5,602 nucleotides of DNA, taken from positions 5,278 to 10,879 of the forward strand of contig PQAG01000154.1 of NCBI GenBank assembly GCA_003104895.1, written 5' to 3'. Source of the DNA: Nitrosomonadales bacterium (GTDB lineage: Bacteria; Pseudomonadota; Gammaproteobacteria; Burkholderiales; Sulfuricellaceae). The notes below the pieces were generated by a model, which saw nothing but the letters and a program-made list of their open reading frames with translations, was not told where the DNA came from and did no database searches. Made by a program: the position numbers and the translations under genes. The stretch's first letter is position 1; each line of letters begins with the position of its first letter. Below, one piece after another: positions 5,590 to 5,602 of this stretch.

Positions 5590-5595
5590 CTCCTT
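5590..5595 (-). promoter_or_regulatory. Ribosome binding site that fixes the soeB start
   Basis: AAGGAG on the minus strand lies 7 bases before the ATG at 5582 and 1 base before the ATG at 5588. The spacing rules out the upstream ATG. No stop codon of the preceding gene is visible in the last 14 bases of the window, so soeA ends further right. Confidence 0.85.
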
Positions 5596-5602
5596 TTCCG
5601 GC

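Overview
All seven protein genes in this window lie on the minus strand, so they are transcribed from the right edge toward the left. The gene content suggests a chemolithotrophic or phototrophic sulfur-oxidizing proteobacterium. A betaproteobacterium of the Thiobacillus/Sulfuricella/Gallionella type is my best guess. That guess rests on gene families and arrangement only, since there is no rRNA or other taxonomic marker here.

The right part (about 3840-5582) holds the last two genes of a sulfite-oxidizing soeABC operon. These are soeB, the four-cluster iron-sulfur electron-transfer subunit, and soeC, the eight-helix NrfD/DmsC-type membrane anchor. The catalytic molybdenum subunit soeA should lie just beyond the right edge. 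The middle part (2523-3739) is a compact cytoplasmic sulfur-relay cluster: a single-domain rhodanese, TusA and a DsrE2-type protein. It has a good sigma70-like promoter of its own (extended -10) in the AT-rich gap after soeC. It ends in a strong intrinsic terminator at 2477-2504. Together these genes fit one process: sulfane sulfur is passed along persulfide carriers (rhodanese, TusA, DsrE2) toward cytoplasmic oxidation, and SoeABC oxidizes the resulting sulfite to sulfate and feeds electrons to the quinone pool. The oxidizing machine that would link the two (Dsr or sHdr) is not in the window.

The left part (1-2296) is a separate unit. It encodes a lipoprotein periplasmic adaptor and the first 369 residues of an RND-family inner-membrane efflux permease, which is cut by the left edge. 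The 107-base gap between them contains a nested inverted-repeat element with a 9-bp GC-rich hairpin. The terminator and a 180-base non-coding stretch separate this pair from the sulfur genes, so physical adjacency does not by itself imply shared function.

I see no RNA genes, CRISPR arrays, insertion sequences or genes on the plus strand. The long plus-strand reading frame over 102-1883 is antisense to the efflux genes and is not a gene. Two start codons differ from the longest-frame choice because Shine-Dalgarno spacing favours an internal ATG: rhodanese (3739) and soeB (5582).
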